Assembly: GCF_004299445.1 (NCBI RefSeq)
Contig: NZ_SCTC01000051.1
Span: 1 to 38,779 of the forward strand
DNA: 38,779 bases
Reading direction: 5' to 3'
DNA from: Phenylobacterium sp.
Lineage (GTDB): Bacteria; Pseudomonadota; Alphaproteobacteria; Caulobacterales; Caulobacteraceae
A program made the position numbers and the translations under genes. The notes below the pieces were generated by a model. That model did no database searches, was not told where the DNA came from, and saw only the letters and a program-made list of their open reading frames with translations. The number at the start of each line of letters is the position of its first letter. Positions within the stretch are counted from its first letter, which is position 1. Positions 8,100 through 15,989 of this stretch are shown here, one piece after another.

Positions 8100-8130
8100 G
8101 CGGCGCGCCGGCCTCCGGCGCGCCGCTTTC
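8100..8130 (+). terminator. Intrinsic-type terminator after the flavoprotein gene
   Basis: A perfect 12-bp stem (8100-8111 / 8115-8126) with a 3-nt loop is followed by TTTCCTT on the plus strand. It sits between convergent genes. Confidence 0.6.
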
Positions 8131-8131
8131 C

Positions 8132-8620
8132 TTAGCGCGGCCGTCGCGCCGCCTTCAGTTCGGCGCATCCCTGTGGCTCCTGCGTCCACATCAGGTGCGC
8201 AATGCGCCAGCCGCCATCGTCGCCCTGGACCAGATCGAACACGTCGACGCCGCAGTGGGTGACCTTGCCGTCCCGCAGGAACTCGTAGGGCGCCCAGACC
8301 ATCGCGATCCGGCCGCGCCGCATCACGACGGGGTCCCACATCCGCTCTTCGATCCCGGGCGCCTTCACGATGTCGACCGCCCATGCCTGGCCGGGGAAGC
8401 GCGCAAGCGTCGTCCCCTCCGGCCGCACCCGCTGTGACGTCAGTGTCGCGTCGGGCAGCAGGATCGCCTGCAGGGTCGCCACGTCCTTGGCCTTCATCGC
8501 CCCAAAGAACCGCTCCACCTGGGCCACGACCGCCGCGTCTTCGGCCGGGGCCGCCCGGGCCACGCCCGACCACCCCAGCATCGCTGCCGCCACAGCGAGC
8601 CCCGTCAGAAATCGCTTCAT
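8132..8620 (-). CDS. Secreted NTF2/SnoaL-like protein
   Basis: A 162-residue protein with a clear Sec signal peptide (MKRFLTGLAVAAAMLGWSGVARA, cleavage likely after ARA near residue 23). The mature part shows the SnoaL/NTF2-like cone fold pattern: a helix ending VERFFGAMKAKD, ALLPDA-type strand (LQAILLPDATL), then strands MVWAPYEFL, HCGVDVFDLV and WRIAHLMW. Members are small ligand-binding or catalytic domains with very varied substrates, so only the fold is claimed. The ATG at 8620 is preceded by GGGAGA at good spacing; the longer open frame to 8833 has no signal-like start. It diverges from the small gene at 8752 across an FNR-like palindrome. Confidence 0.8.
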   Translation of the reverse strand: MKRFLTGLAVAAAMLGWSGVARAAPAEDAAVVAQVERFFGAMKAKDVATLQAILLPDATLTSQRVRPEGTTLARFPGQAWAVDIVKAPGIEERMWDPVVMRRGRIAMVWAPYEFLRDGKVTHCGVDVFDLVQGDDGGWRIAHLMWTQEPQGCAELKAARRPR

Positions 8621-8683
8621 CACCAAGTCTCCCTCTCGCCCGAGAAGACACGTCGCCGGGTCCCGCCGTCCAGGGCCGAGGAC

Positions 8684-8697
8684 TTGACGCCGGTCAA
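8684..8697. promoter_or_regulatory. FNR/FixK-type palindrome (TTGA-N6-TCAA)
   Basis: TTGACGCCGGTCAA is a perfect inverted repeat matching the CRP/FNR-superfamily box layout TTGA-N6-TCAA. It lies in the 131-nt divergent spacer, about 70 nt from the NTF2-like gene start and 61 nt from the small-gene start. Low-oxygen control by FixK/FNR is inferred only from the motif. Confidence 0.4.
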
Positions 8698-8751
8698 GGT
8701 CGCCGTCCGCCGCGGGGCGCAAGGTGTGATCCGTCCAACACCGGAGGCTCC

Positions 8752-8937
8752 ATGTCGGCCCACCCACCAGGCGATCGCCGGCGCCCCCTGCGCCTTTCGA
8801 GGGTGACCTGGGACCGGCACGACCTCTCCGCACGCCGACAACTCGCGCGTGAGGCCGCGATCCTGGGCTATCGCATCGTGATCGTCACAGAGGACGGCGT
8901 GGAGCACGAGACCACCGACAACCTCGACGCACAGTGA
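8752..8937 (+). CDS. Small hypothetical protein, 61 residues
   Basis: It starts at ATG 8752 behind a good GGAGG (8743-8747). The N-terminal half is basic and arginine-rich (DRRRPLRLSR, LSARRQLAREAA) and the C-terminal half acidic (VTEDGVEHETTDNLD). There is no signal peptide or membrane helix. The family is not recognised. Its placement next to the FNR-like box may link it to oxygen or stress response, but this is speculation. It is too short to name by eye. Confidence 0.55.
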   Translation: MSAHPPGDRRRPLRLSRVTWDRHDLSARRQLAREAAILGYRIVIVTEDGVEHETTDNLDAQ

Positions 8938-8949
8938 CGTGGCGCGCGG

Positions 8950-9348
8950 CTACGGCGCCGTAAGCACGGCGGCCGCCACCATCACCAGACCGGCCAGACT
9001 GACCAGCCAGACCAGAGAGCGCAGGTTGCGCACGCCGAAGGCGTAGAGCGGCACATAGGCCACCCGGCCCCAGAAGTAGATCTGCGCGCCCAGCACGGTC
9101 ATCGTCGTGCTGATCCCGGCCACGTGCGCCACCAGCACGAAGCCGGCGAACAGCGGAAGGGTTTCGAACAGGTTGGCCTGCGCCCGGCTAAGCCGCTCGG
9201 CGTGCGCCGACAGCGGCGGCATCGCCTCGTCGCGTGGCCCGGTGTTCCATTTCAGCCCGTACTGCCGTGTCCGCGCCACGTCGAACAGCAGGATCTGTAC
9301 CAAGGCCAGGACCAGCGTCCAGGCCAGCATCTTCAGCTCGATGGTCAT
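8950..9348 (-). CDS. MAPEG-family membrane protein
   Basis: A 132-residue protein with four hydrophobic helices. The family pattern is visible: after the first helix (LAWTLVLALVQILLFDVA) comes the loop with RAQANLFETLPLFAGFVLVAH, typical of bacterial MAPEG proteins (RxxxNxxETLPLF), then YFWGRVAYVPLYAFG. Eukaryotic members act in eicosanoid and glutathione metabolism; the bacterial role is largely unknown. The ATG at 9348 has GGGGGA upstream, so the 9-codon upstream extension is rejected. It is convergent with the small gene at 8752, with a 12-nt gap. Confidence 0.85.
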   Translation of the reverse strand: MTIELKMLAWTLVLALVQILLFDVARTRQYGLKWNTGPRDEAMPPLSAHAERLSRAQANLFETLPLFAGFVLVAHVAGISTTMTVLGAQIYFWGRVAYVPLYAFGVRNLRSLVWLVSLAGLVMVAAAVLTAP

Positions 9349-9508
9349 CGACAAGTCCCCCGACCCGCGCGCCACTTCCGGCCGCGCCCGCCCCCAGAGA
9401 AAGCTTGCGCCGCCCCGCCGTCAATCCGCCGCGCACGCGCCACGGAACCCAAAGCTCGGCCGTCCGCTTTAACTGCTCCTCGCGATCCCACAGCCAAGGC
9501 TCAACACC

Positions 9509-9670
9509 ATGTCCATCCTGATCTTCGCCGTCATCGTCCTGATCGTGGCCGCCCTCATCGCCTGGGCGGTCCAGAAGCTGCCGCTCCCCTCGCCCTTCGG
9601 CATGATCATCCAGGCGCTGATCCTGATCGTCGCCGCCGTCGTCATCGCCCAGCGCGCCGGGCTGTTCTAA
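9509..9670 (+). CDS. Two-helix small membrane protein (Thivi_2564-like)
   Basis: A 53-residue protein made of two membrane helices: SILIFAVIVLIVAALIAWAV and MIIQALILIVAAVVIAQ, joined by a short KLPLPSPFG turn. The layout and the helix-LP-x-x-x-helix pattern resemble small Thivi_2564-type membrane proteins. The function is unknown. Its 3' end overlaps the 3' end of the convergent terminase-like gene by 29 nt. No strong ribosome-binding site is visible upstream. Confidence 0.65.
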   Translation: MSILIFAVIVLIVAALIAWAVQKLPLPSPFGMIIQALILIVAAVVIAQRAGLF

Positions 9671-10583
9671 CGGCAGCGGGGACGTCGCCCGTTCCGGCCC
9701 AGGCCTCGCCCGCCGCGCTCATTCTTTCCAGGGCCTCCAGGCTGACGCGCCCCGCGGCGATGTCCTGGCCCAGCGCCTGGCGCTCGGCGGGCGTCATCCC
9801 GACGGCCGCCTGGGTCGTCTCCACAACCCGGTTGTCCGGCGTGCGCGCCCAGCTGCGCACTTGGAACACCACCCTCGTCGGCGCCTCGGCCTCCTCCGCG
9901 CCGCTGTCCGCCGGCGGCGGGGGCGCCACCGCCTTAAGCGGTCCATACACCCGTGGCGCGAGGCGCCCGACGCGCCATTTCAGCGTCTGGATCTTCAGTC
10001 GCGCCGCCGCCACCTCGCCGGGCAGCGGCGGGCACTCGCGCGCGATCGTCCAGGCCAGGTCGAACAGCCGGTCCGCCTGCGCCTCGCGCGCCTGGCGATA
10101 AGCCTGCGCGAACTCGGGCCGCGTCTTGAGCCACCGCGTCACGGTCGCATGCACCGGCATGTCGCGCTCGGCGCACACCTCTCGCAGCCCCCGCCCGTCC
10201 TCGATCCGCGCCAGGAACTCCGCGGCCACCGCCTCGTCCCAGGGGTGATACGCCCGCCGCGCGGTCCAAAGCGTCGCCGCCTCGGCCTGCGCCGCCTCCA
10301 CCAGGGCGCGCAGCTCTGCATTTGCCGTCAGCCACGCCGCGAACGTCGAGCGCCCCGGCATCCTCGGATCGCGACAGATCTCGGTCACCGACTCGCCGCG
10401 ATCGACGATCCGCCGGCACGCCTCGCGCACCATAGCCAGCTTGTGGGCCCAGTCGCGCCGCACATAGTCCCGCTTCGCCCGCAGTGCGGCCCCGTCGCCG
10501 GCCGATCCGCCAACCCCCGCCACGCGCGCCGAGCCTCCGGCCAAAGGCGCCCGCGCGCCGCCGTCCATTCCAGCCATCGCCAT
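9642..10583 (-). CDS. Orphan phage terminase small-subunit-like protein with duplicated HTH domain
   Basis: A 313-residue protein. The TerS (Sf6-type) pattern occurs twice. Residues about 54-106 carry GESVTEICRDPRMPGRSTFAAWL. Residues about 121-185 carry GLREVCAERDMPVHATVTRWL followed by FAQAYRQAREAQADRLFD. After these, ARLKIQTLKWRVGRLAPRVYG (194-214) matches the conserved TerS C-terminal segment. Viral TerS recognises packaging DNA. No large terminase, portal or capsid gene is nearby, so this looks like a chromosomal, domesticated DNA-binding protein. The N-terminal 35 residues are glycine/alanine-rich and disordered. The start could be ATG 10583 or the ATG two codons on. Confidence 0.8.
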   Translation of the reverse strand: MAMAGMDGGARAPLAGGSARVAGVGGSAGDGAALRAKRDYVRRDWAHKLAMVREACRRIVDRGESVTEICRDPRMPGRSTFAAWLTANAELRALVEAAQAEAATLWTARRAYHPWDEAVAAEFLARIEDGRGLREVCAERDMPVHATVTRWLKTRPEFAQAYRQAREAQADRLFDLAWTIARECPPLPGEVAAARLKIQTLKWRVGRLAPRVYGPLKAVAPPPPADSGAEEAEAPTRVVFQVRSWARTPDNRVVETTQAAVGMTPAERQALGQDIAAGRVSLEALERMSAAGEAWAGTGDVPAAVRTARRAGR

Positions 10584-10779
10584 GTCCCGAAATGTGAGGA
10601 AGCGAGCCGCCCCGCGCCCTCAAGGCGCAAGGATCAACTCTGGCAGAACTCTCTCACAAACGCGCGCAATTGTCAAGAACAAATCACGAACATGGTCACC
10701 CGTCACGGAGAGGGGCAGACCGCCAGCGGCCAGGGTGGGGAAACCGGCCGCATGCCCCGCGCCGACCCGGGGGCCTCGA

Positions 10780-11196
10780 CTACACCGCCACCCGCCGCCG
10801 CCAGGGCCAGTCGATCACCCCTCCGGCGAAAAGCGCCCACCACACGAACACCGGCTGAAACGCCAGCCGCGGCGCATGATACGGCCACCACGCGTCGGCT
10901 CCGTGCGCCGTGACGGCGTCCAGAGCATGCTTGATGTTGGCCGGATAGACACACACCGCATACAGCGCCAACCCGATCGCCGCGGCCCGCCGCAGCGGCT
11001 TCACCCCGACCAGCGCCACCGCGCCCAGCACCTCGGCCACCCCCGTCGCGGCGATCACGAACTCGGGCCAAGGGACCCACGCGGGCGTGATGCTCAGGAA
11101 CACGTCCGGCGACCGCAGATGGGCGATCCCCGCCGCCAGGTAGACCAGCCCCAGCAGTATCCGAAGCCCCACCCGGGCCATCTCGACCTTCGCCAT
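10780..11196 (-). CDS. DoxX-family membrane protein
   Basis: A 138-residue protein with four hydrophobic helices. The N-terminus carries the DoxX-like pattern LRILLGLVYLAAGIAHL followed by the AATGVAEVLGAVALV segment, then a helix with LALYAVCVYPANIKHAL. DoxX-like proteins are small inner-membrane proteins linked in some species to redox or quinone functions, but their biochemistry is unsettled. It is separated by 197 nt from the terminase-like gene, so probably not co-transcribed with it. Confidence 0.8.
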   Translation of the reverse strand: MAKVEMARVGLRILLGLVYLAAGIAHLRSPDVFLSITPAWVPWPEFVIAATGVAEVLGAVALVGVKPLRRAAAIGLALYAVCVYPANIKHALDAVTAHGADAWWPYHAPRLAFQPVFVWWALFAGGVIDWPWRRRVAV

Positions 11197-11405
11197 CGCC
11201 GTCCTGTCATGCGCCGGCTCGAGGCGCTCCCGATACGAGTACCCTGGTTCGGGACACAGTCGAGGCGAGATCCCGCATCAGGCGCTCCGCCAGGCGGCGC
11301 CGCGCCGGTCCGCCCCCCGATGGCCGCTTTCACGGCAGTGGACCTTGTCCGGCGACCAAAGCCTGCGGCTGATGGCGGACAGGGATCGTCGAAAGGAGCG
11401 CCGTC

Positions 11406-12200
11406 ATGGAAGTCCTGGTCAGACTCGAGCGTGTCGGGTCCGTCGCGCGTATCGTCCTGGCTCGCCCGCACGCCGGCAACGCAATCTCACTTGACGTCGC
11501 CCTCCAGCTCCGAGGCGTCGCCGAGGCCTGCGCCTCGGATCCCGAGGTTCGCGCCGTGCTCGTCTCCGCAGAAGGAAAGGCCTTCTGCGTCGGAGGTGAC
11601 CTCACCGAATTCCAGGCTGTCGCAGGCCGCGAGCGCAGCGATCTCCTGCGCCGCATGGCGGATGCGTTTCACGCGGCGCAGCTGTGCATTCTGTCGATGC
11701 CAAAGCCCGTCGTCGTATCGGTGCATGGGGCCGTGGCCGGAGCGGGTCTCGGACTCGCCCTGCTGGGCGACCTCGTCATCGCCAGCTCGTCGGCCCACTT
11801 CTCGTCCGCCTACACATCCATTGGGCTCTCCGCGGACGGCGGGTCCACATACCTCCTGCCTCGGCTCGTCGGCTTGAGGCGCGCCCAGCAGCTGCTTCTC
11901 ACCAACCGCCGCCTCATGGCTGATGAGGCGCTGGAATGGGGCTTGGTGACCGAGGTGGTCGCGCCCGAGGCGCTTGTGGAGGCCGCGACCGAAAAGGTCG
12001 ACGCCCTGGCGAACGGCCCGACCGCCGCCTACGGCGTGATCCGGCGGCTCCTGCTGGCGTCATCCACCACGGACTTCGCGACACAGACCGAAGAAGAAGG
12101 CCGTCACATCGCGCGCCTCGCCGCAGGCGCCGACGCCTCCGAGGGCTTTGCGGCGTTCCGCGAGAAACGACGCCCGCTCTTCACGGGGGCCGACGCCTGA
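11406..12200 (+). CDS. Enoyl-CoA hydratase/isomerase family protein (crotonase fold)
   Basis: A 264-residue protein, the usual length for single-domain crotonases. Oxyanion-hole segments are GKAFCVGGDL (57-66) and HGAVAGAGLGLALLGDLVIAS (107-127). The active-site loop is SIGLSADGGSTYLLPRLVG (138-156). That loop has Asp144 rather than the glutamate pair of true hydratases, which favours a PaaG-like or delta3-delta2 isomerase activity, though this is inference. AAAGGAG lies 7 nt before the ATG. It stands alone, closed by a strong terminator. A role in fatty-acid or aromatic acyl-CoA catabolism is likely. Confidence 0.88.
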   Translation: MEVLVRLERVGSVARIVLARPHAGNAISLDVALQLRGVAEACASDPEVRAVLVSAEGKAFCVGGDLTEFQAVAGRERSDLLRRMADAFHAAQLCILSMPKPVVVSVHGAVAGAGLGLALLGDLVIASSSAHFSSAYTSIGLSADGGSTYLLPRLVGLRRAQQLLLTNRRLMADEALEWGLVTEVVAPEALVEAATEKVDALANGPTAAYGVIRRLLLASSTTDFATQTEEEGRHIARLAAGADASEGFAAFREKRRPLFTGADA

Positions 12201-12234
12201 CGACGCCCATCATCCTCCTCCGCCAAATGGGATC

Positions 12235-12264
12235 GCCGCCCCGGCGGACGCCGGGGCGGCTTTT
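12235..12264 (+). terminator. Intrinsic terminator after the crotonase gene
   Basis: A perfect 11-bp GC stem (12235-12245 / 12250-12260) with a 4-nt loop is followed by TTTT on the plus strand. Confidence 0.8.
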
Positions 12265-12312
12265 CCAGTCAGAAGCCCTGTTTGATGGACAGGGACGCGG
12301 CGCGCGGCGCCC

Positions 12313-12825
12313 TTAGGCGGCCAGCTCGAAGGGCCGGTAGTTGCGGCGGTTGCCCTTCGCCTCGCGGATCCGATCGGCCGCGAGCACCACGATGGCGAGG
12401 CCCGCGTTGATGAGCGCCAGGCTCAGGTGCGCGCCGCGGTCGCCCTTCAGGCCCAGGGCCTCGATCTCGGCTGCCGTACGGCCGGCGGCGAGCGCCTCCA
12501 TCAGCGGGCCGTAGTTGGGGATGTTCCAGCCCAGCCAAGGCGTCAGATGGGCGATGATGAACACCGTCGAGAGCGTCAGCGCGCCCACGGCGCCCCAGAC
12601 GCGGGTCTTCGGCACGATGAGCACGATGGCCAGCAGGCCGGCGATGGCGCCCACGACGTAGCGCGCATTGGGCTCCAGCCACGCGATGCCGGTCTGGGCC
12701 TCGGCCCAACCGAAGATCGGATGGATGTCCACGCCCACGAACTTGGGCCAGACCCAGAGCGCGACCAGGCTCAGGGCCAGCAAAGTGGCGCCCGCCCAAC
12801 TCCAGATACGAGAGTGATTGATCAT
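12313..12825 (-). CDS. Four-helix membrane protein, unknown function
   Basis: A 170-residue protein with four predicted membrane segments (about residues 8-28, 58-75, 80-97 and 133-152). A polar, glycine-containing loop of about 35 residues precedes the last helix (WNIPNYGPLMEALAAGRTAAEIEAL). GGAGGA at good spacing precedes the ATG. No family is confidently recognised; the shape is DoxX-like in size, but the sequence pattern is not convincing. The C-terminal tail is basic (REAKGNRRNYRP) and probably cytoplasmic. Confidence 0.7.
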   Translation of the reverse strand: MINHSRIWSWAGATLLALSLVALWVWPKFVGVDIHPIFGWAEAQTGIAWLEPNARYVVGAIAGLLAIVLIVPKTRVWGAVGALTLSTVFIIAHLTPWLGWNIPNYGPLMEALAAGRTAAEIEALGLKGDRGAHLSLALINAGLAIVVLAADRIREAKGNRRNYRPFELAA

Positions 12826-13118
12826 ATCCGTCCTCCGTTTTCGGTGCGGAGACGGGAGGAATGGCCCAGCTCCGCAGAGCGGCCCGACATCACGGTCAGG
12901 AAGGACCGCCAGAGGGGCCCGGGCCAGAAGCTTGACGTTGTGTCGCGCCGAAGCTTTTCAAGAGCCTGCGAGCGGATTTTTTGGTTGGCGCACGCCGCAT
13001 GCGGCCCCAACCGAATCGCCGCCGGCCGCCCGCAGGCAGCCGACGCCGCTCAGTCCCCAGAATGCAGAAGGCCTCGGCGCGGAACCGGGGCCTTCCGTTC
13101 GATCGGTTGTGGCTGAGA
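12826..13118. other. Intergenic region, no gene seen
   Basis: This 293-nt spacer lies between two minus-strand genes. It holds the probable promoter of the membrane protein at 12313-12825 and, at 13067-13095, an imperfect hairpin (GAAGGCC/GGCCTTC outer stem) that may end the PEP-CTERM transcript. No open frame with coding character was found. Confidence 0.4.
13067..13095 (-). terminator. Possible terminator of the PEPxxWA-CTERM gene
   Basis: The outer stem 13067-13073 / 13089-13095 (7 bp) plus an inner CGG/CCG pairing forms a hairpin 24 nt downstream of the gene's stop. There is only a weak T-content tail, so it is tentative. Confidence 0.35.
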
Positions 13119-13793
13119 TCAGGCCACGACGACCCGGCGACGCCGCAGCGTTGCGCCGGCGAGGCCGAAGCCGCCGATCATCAGCGCCCACGTGGCCGGC
13201 TCCGGCACCGCCGCCGTCGGCCCGGTCACCAGGACGTTGTCGATGATCGGCGAGGCTCCGGAGTTCGAGAACTCGTAGAACGACAGCGTCGTGCTGCTGC
13301 CGGCGGCGACGAAGCTGAAGTTGTGCGTGGTTCCGGGGTTCGTACCCGACGCGAGGTCGACACCGCTGATCGAGGCGTAGTTGGTGGCGCCCACGTCGGC
13401 GAACAGCGACCAAGCGCCGCCCGTGATGTTGTCGCCCCAGTACAGGAAACTGACGTTGTAGGTTTCGCCCGCGATGAGGTTGTTCAGCGCGTGACTGATC
13501 TTGGAGTTGGCGCCTTCGTTGAGCAGGATGGCCTGGTCGCCGTTGGGGTCGTCCAGGTTGCTGGCCACGAAGACTCCGTTGCCCGAAACGGTCCAGCCGT
13601 TCGCCGAGGCTGCCGGGTAGTGGTACTGGGTGTTCTCCCAACGATCGCTGAAGTGCGCGAACGACCAGCCGGCGCCGAGAAACGCCGACGAGTTGAAGTC
13701 TTCGCTGAGCACAACGCCGGCGCTTGCCTGCGTCCCCCCCAGCGCCAGCGCCGCAGCGATCGTCGCAGCGGCCAGAATGGACTTGGTCTTCAT
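13119..13793 (-). CDS. Secreted PEPxxWA-CTERM sorting-domain protein
   Basis: A 224-residue protein. It has an N-terminal Sec signal (MKTKSILAAATIAAALALGGTQASA). The middle is a strand-rich extracellular domain, rich in Asn, Ser and Gly, of carbohydrate-binding or jelly-roll type. The C-terminus is a tripartite sorting signal: VPEPATWALMIGGFGLAGATLRRRR (PEP-x-x-WA, hydrophobic helix, Arg cluster). This signal is recognised by exosortase-type enzymes, which are not encoded here. The product is probably exported and may associate with exopolysaccharide or biofilm matrix. The ATG at 13793 is used because AGGGA and the signal peptide follow this start; upstream codons to 13859 lack signal character. 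Confidence 0.88.
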   Translation of the reverse strand: MKTKSILAAATIAAALALGGTQASAGVVLSEDFNSSAFLGAGWSFAHFSDRWENTQYHYPAASANGWTVSGNGVFVASNLDDPNGDQAILLNEGANSKISHALNNLIAGETYNVSFLYWGDNITGGAWSLFADVGATNYASISGVDLASGTNPGTTHNFSFVAAGSSTTLSFYEFSNSGASPIIDNVLVTGPTAAVPEPATWALMIGGFGLAGATLRRRRVVVA

Positions 13794-14169
13794 AAAAATA
13801 TCCCTGCTCAGGCGACGCCGGTCCCCCCGGGTTGCTCGCACCGAGCTAGAGAGGCGCAAGTCTCACGGTCAACGATGACAGGGCACAGAATGAGTAATCG
13901 ACTTCCCTAAATACCCCTGTAAGGAGAATTTTACCGATCTATTCTGAACAATTCCCCTCATCGGAGAAATCATCTCCGAGTTGTCTATACGGCGCAAGTT
14001 TAGGTTAAAGCGCACGGCGGCAGCATGACTAGCGCCTAACCTCAAGCGCGCCGCCAAGTCTCAGCCGGGGGAGATCGGCGTCGCGGGCACGGTCAGGCCG
14101 ACCTCGCAGGCGACGCTGAGCGCCGCCTCCTGGCATTTCGCCCCAGTGTACGGCCGAGGACGCTCGCGC
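13794..14169. promoter_or_regulatory. AT-richer regulatory region upstream of the PEPxxWA-CTERM gene
   Basis: This 376-nt gap is noticeably less GC-rich around 13880-14010 than its neighbours. It contains a perfect 7-bp inverted repeat TCGGAGA-AATCA-TCTCCGA (13961-13979). Next to it, read on the minus strand, is CCGATGAGGGGAATTG, which resembles a stretch before the pilus operon. A short minus-strand frame ending at 14061 reads protein-like for about 29 codons (TGAKCQEAALSVACEVG) but has no start of its own; it may be a remnant or chance. Confidence 0.35.
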
Positions 14170-14901
14170 TTACTTCTGCACCGGCCGCAGCATCGTCGTC
14201 CGCGGCGGCGCGCCGCTGGGGTCATGCTCTCCGGCCGCCTCGGCCAGCAGGTCGGCGACGAAATCCGGCAGCCACGAGTTCCGCCCCGGCTTCATCCGCT
14301 CGGCGCGGTAGATGTGCTGCAGGTCGGCGTAGGCGCGGTCGAAGTTCTTGTTGACGATGACGTAGTCGTAGCTGCCCCAGTGCTGGATCTCGAGCTGACC
14401 CAGGCGCAGGCGCTGCTCCATGATCTGCTCCGAGTCCTGGGCGCGGGCTTTCAGGCGCCGCTCCAGGTCGCCCCATGAGGGCGGCAGGATGAAGACGCGG
14501 ACCGCGTCGTTCGGGGTTTTCTCGGCCACCTGCTGGGCGCCCTGCCAGTCGATGTCGAAGATCACGTCGTGGCCGGCGTCCAGCGCGGCGTCCACCGGCG
14601 CACGGGGCGTGCCGTAGTAGTTGCCGTTGACGGTGGCGTACTCCAGCAACTCGCCGCGCCCGATCATCGCCTCGAACTGCTCGCGGGTCTTGAAGAAGTA
14701 CTCGCGCCCCTCCTCCTCGCCCGGACGCGGCGCGCGCGTCGTGGCCGAGATCGAGAGGATCAGGCTGTCATAGTCGGCCACCAGGGTGCGGGTCAGCGAG
14801 GTCTTCCCCGCCCCGGCCGGACTGGACACCAGCAACAGCAGCCCCCGCCGCGTGGTCTCCCACGGCTTCGAATGATCGTCCGACGGACTCACCAACCCCA
14901 C
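14170..14901 (-). CDS. gmk: Guanylate kinase
   Basis: Phosphorylates GMP to GDP with ATP in nucleotide metabolism. The 243-residue reading is longer than the usual ~207 because of N- and C-terminal extensions. The P-loop is SSPAGAGKTS (26-35). The GMP-binding region has SATTRAPRPGEEEGREYFF and LLEYATVNGNYYGTP. The lid region has the conserved arginines ERRLKAR and RL. The start is a GTG at 14901; another GTG three codons on is also possible. It is the last gene of the fabD-to-gmk run on the minus strand. yicC-gmk linkage is common in proteobacteria. A repeat-rich 138-nt spacer separates it from yicC. Confidence 0.96.
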   Translation of the reverse strand: MGLVSPSDDHSKPWETTRRGLLLLVSSPAGAGKTSLTRTLVADYDSLILSISATTRAPRPGEEEGREYFFKTREQFEAMIGRGELLEYATVNGNYYGTPRAPVDAALDAGHDVIFDIDWQGAQQVAEKTPNDAVRVFILPPSWGDLERRLKARAQDSEQIMEQRLRLGQLEIQHWGSYDYVIVNKNFDRAYADLQHIYRAERMKPGRNSWLPDFVADLLAEAAGEHDPSGAPPRTTMLRPVQK

Positions 14902-14930
14902 CCCCGAAGAGCCGCGAAGCGGCTCAGGTA

Positions 14931-15018
14931 AACCACAGAAAACACAGAAAACACGGAAGGAGCCGGGCTATCCCGAAGTCCGCGACCGGATTGGCCGCCT
15001 TCTGTGTCTTCTGTGGTT
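14931..15018. repeat. Inverted copies of a 9-nt-period dispersed-type repeat between yicC and gmk
   Basis: AACCACAGAAAACACAGAA (14931-14949, continuing with a third partial unit) and its near-perfect inverted copy CTTCTGTGTCTTCTGTGGTT (about 14999-15018) face each other across about 50 nt. The pair could form a long hairpin in the operon mRNA. The same kind of string turns up in spacers of many bacterial genomes, so this looks like a dispersed intergenic element. Confidence 0.6.
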
Positions 15019-15039
15019 CCCATAGCGGCCTTCGGCCCC

Positions 15040-15921
15040 CTATTCCACATTCTGCACCTGCTCGCGGAACTGCTCGATGGTGGCCTTCAGGTCCAGGCCC
15101 ACGGTGGTCAGGGCGCCCAGCTGGCTCTTCGAACACAGCGTGTTGGCCTCGCGCATGAACTCCTGGGTCAGGAAATCCAGCCGGCGGCCCACCGCCGCGT
15201 CGCTCGCCAGGAGGGTGCGGGCGGCGTCCACATGCCCGTTCAGCCGGTCGATCTCCTCGCGCACATCGGCCTTCACGGCCATGGCGGCGGCTTCCTGGAC
15301 GATGCGTTCCTCGGTGGCCGCCTCGGCCGCCAGCTCCTTCAGCCGCGCCTCGAAGCGGGCCTTGATGGCGGCCGGCTGATCGGCGGCGATGGCGTGGGCC
15401 TGGGCCGACAGCTCGCCGATCCGGTCCACCTGCCCGCTCAGCACCGGCAGCAGCGCCGCGCCCTCCTGGCGGCGCGCGGCCAAAAGGCCGTCCAGCGCCA
15501 CGCCGATCGAGGCGGCCATGGCGGCCTCCAGCTCGGCCTGCGCTTCGGGATCCAGCCCCGCGTCGTCGGCCTCGATCACGCCGCGCAGCGCCAGCAGGCC
15601 GTCCAGCCGGGGCGGCGCGACGCGGCCCGCGGTCACGAAGGGATTTCCGATCTCCAGGAAGCGCTCCAGCTGCGCGACGTTCACCCGCACCGAGCCGGCG
15701 CCCTCGCTGCGCTTGGCCTGCACGCCCACGGTCACCTGGCCGCGCTGGAACCGGCTCTGGGCGCCCTCGCGCGCCGCCCGCTCCAGCCCGTCGAACCCCG
15801 GCGGCCCCCGGAACCGCACGTCCATGTTGCGCCCGTTGACGCTGCGCGCCTCGACCGCCCAGGACCAAGCCCCCAGCGCCCCCTCGGCCCGCCCGAACCC
15901 CGTCATCCCGGAAATGGGCAT
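15040..15921 (-). CDS. yicC: YicC/YloC-family endoribonuclease
   Basis: A 293-residue protein, the usual length. It starts with the family signature MPISGMTGFGRAEG, followed by WAVEARSVNGRNMDVRFR, which is the YicC_N domain (about 1-155). The C-terminal DUF1732 domain carries EERIVQEAAAMAVKADVREEIDRLNGH and RRLDFLTQEFMREANTLCSKS, nearly invariant in the family. YicC proteins are hexameric RNases implicated in small-RNA turnover and stationary-phase survival. It is encoded upstream of gmk, as in E. coli relatives' typical clustering. Both flanking spacers carry short repeats. Confidence 0.95.
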   Translation of the reverse strand: MPISGMTGFGRAEGALGAWSWAVEARSVNGRNMDVRFRGPPGFDGLERAAREGAQSRFQRGQVTVGVQAKRSEGAGSVRVNVAQLERFLEIGNPFVTAGRVAPPRLDGLLALRGVIEADDAGLDPEAQAELEAAMAASIGVALDGLLAARRQEGAALLPVLSGQVDRIGELSAQAHAIAADQPAAIKARFEARLKELAAEAATEERIVQEAAAMAVKADVREEIDRLNGHVDAARTLLASDAAVGRRLDFLTQEFMREANTLCSKSQLGALTTVGLDLKATIEQFREQVQNVE

Positions 15922-15962
15922 CAGCGCGCTCCTTCCGATCTCGGCGCGCCAGCGCCGATCCT

Positions 15963-15989
15963 GTTCGTGTGGTTCGTGTGGTTCGTGGT
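15963..15989. repeat. Three tandem 9-nt units between mltG and yicC
   Basis: GTTCGTGTG, GTTCGTGTG and GTTCGTGGT follow one another in the 106-nt spacer. On the minus strand this reads ACCACGAAC repeated. It has the same 9-nt period as the element after yicC and is probably a related dispersed repeat. Confidence 0.6.

Noticed and set aside
9642..10583. Prophage region around the terminase-like gene
   Set aside because: No integrase, capsid, portal, tail or att-like repeats are nearby; all neighbours are ordinary chromosomal genes.
14061..14160. About 29 protein-like codons ending at 14061 (minus)
   Set aside because: No start codon or ribosome-binding site is visible and the frame runs back into gmk; it could be chance in GC-rich DNA.
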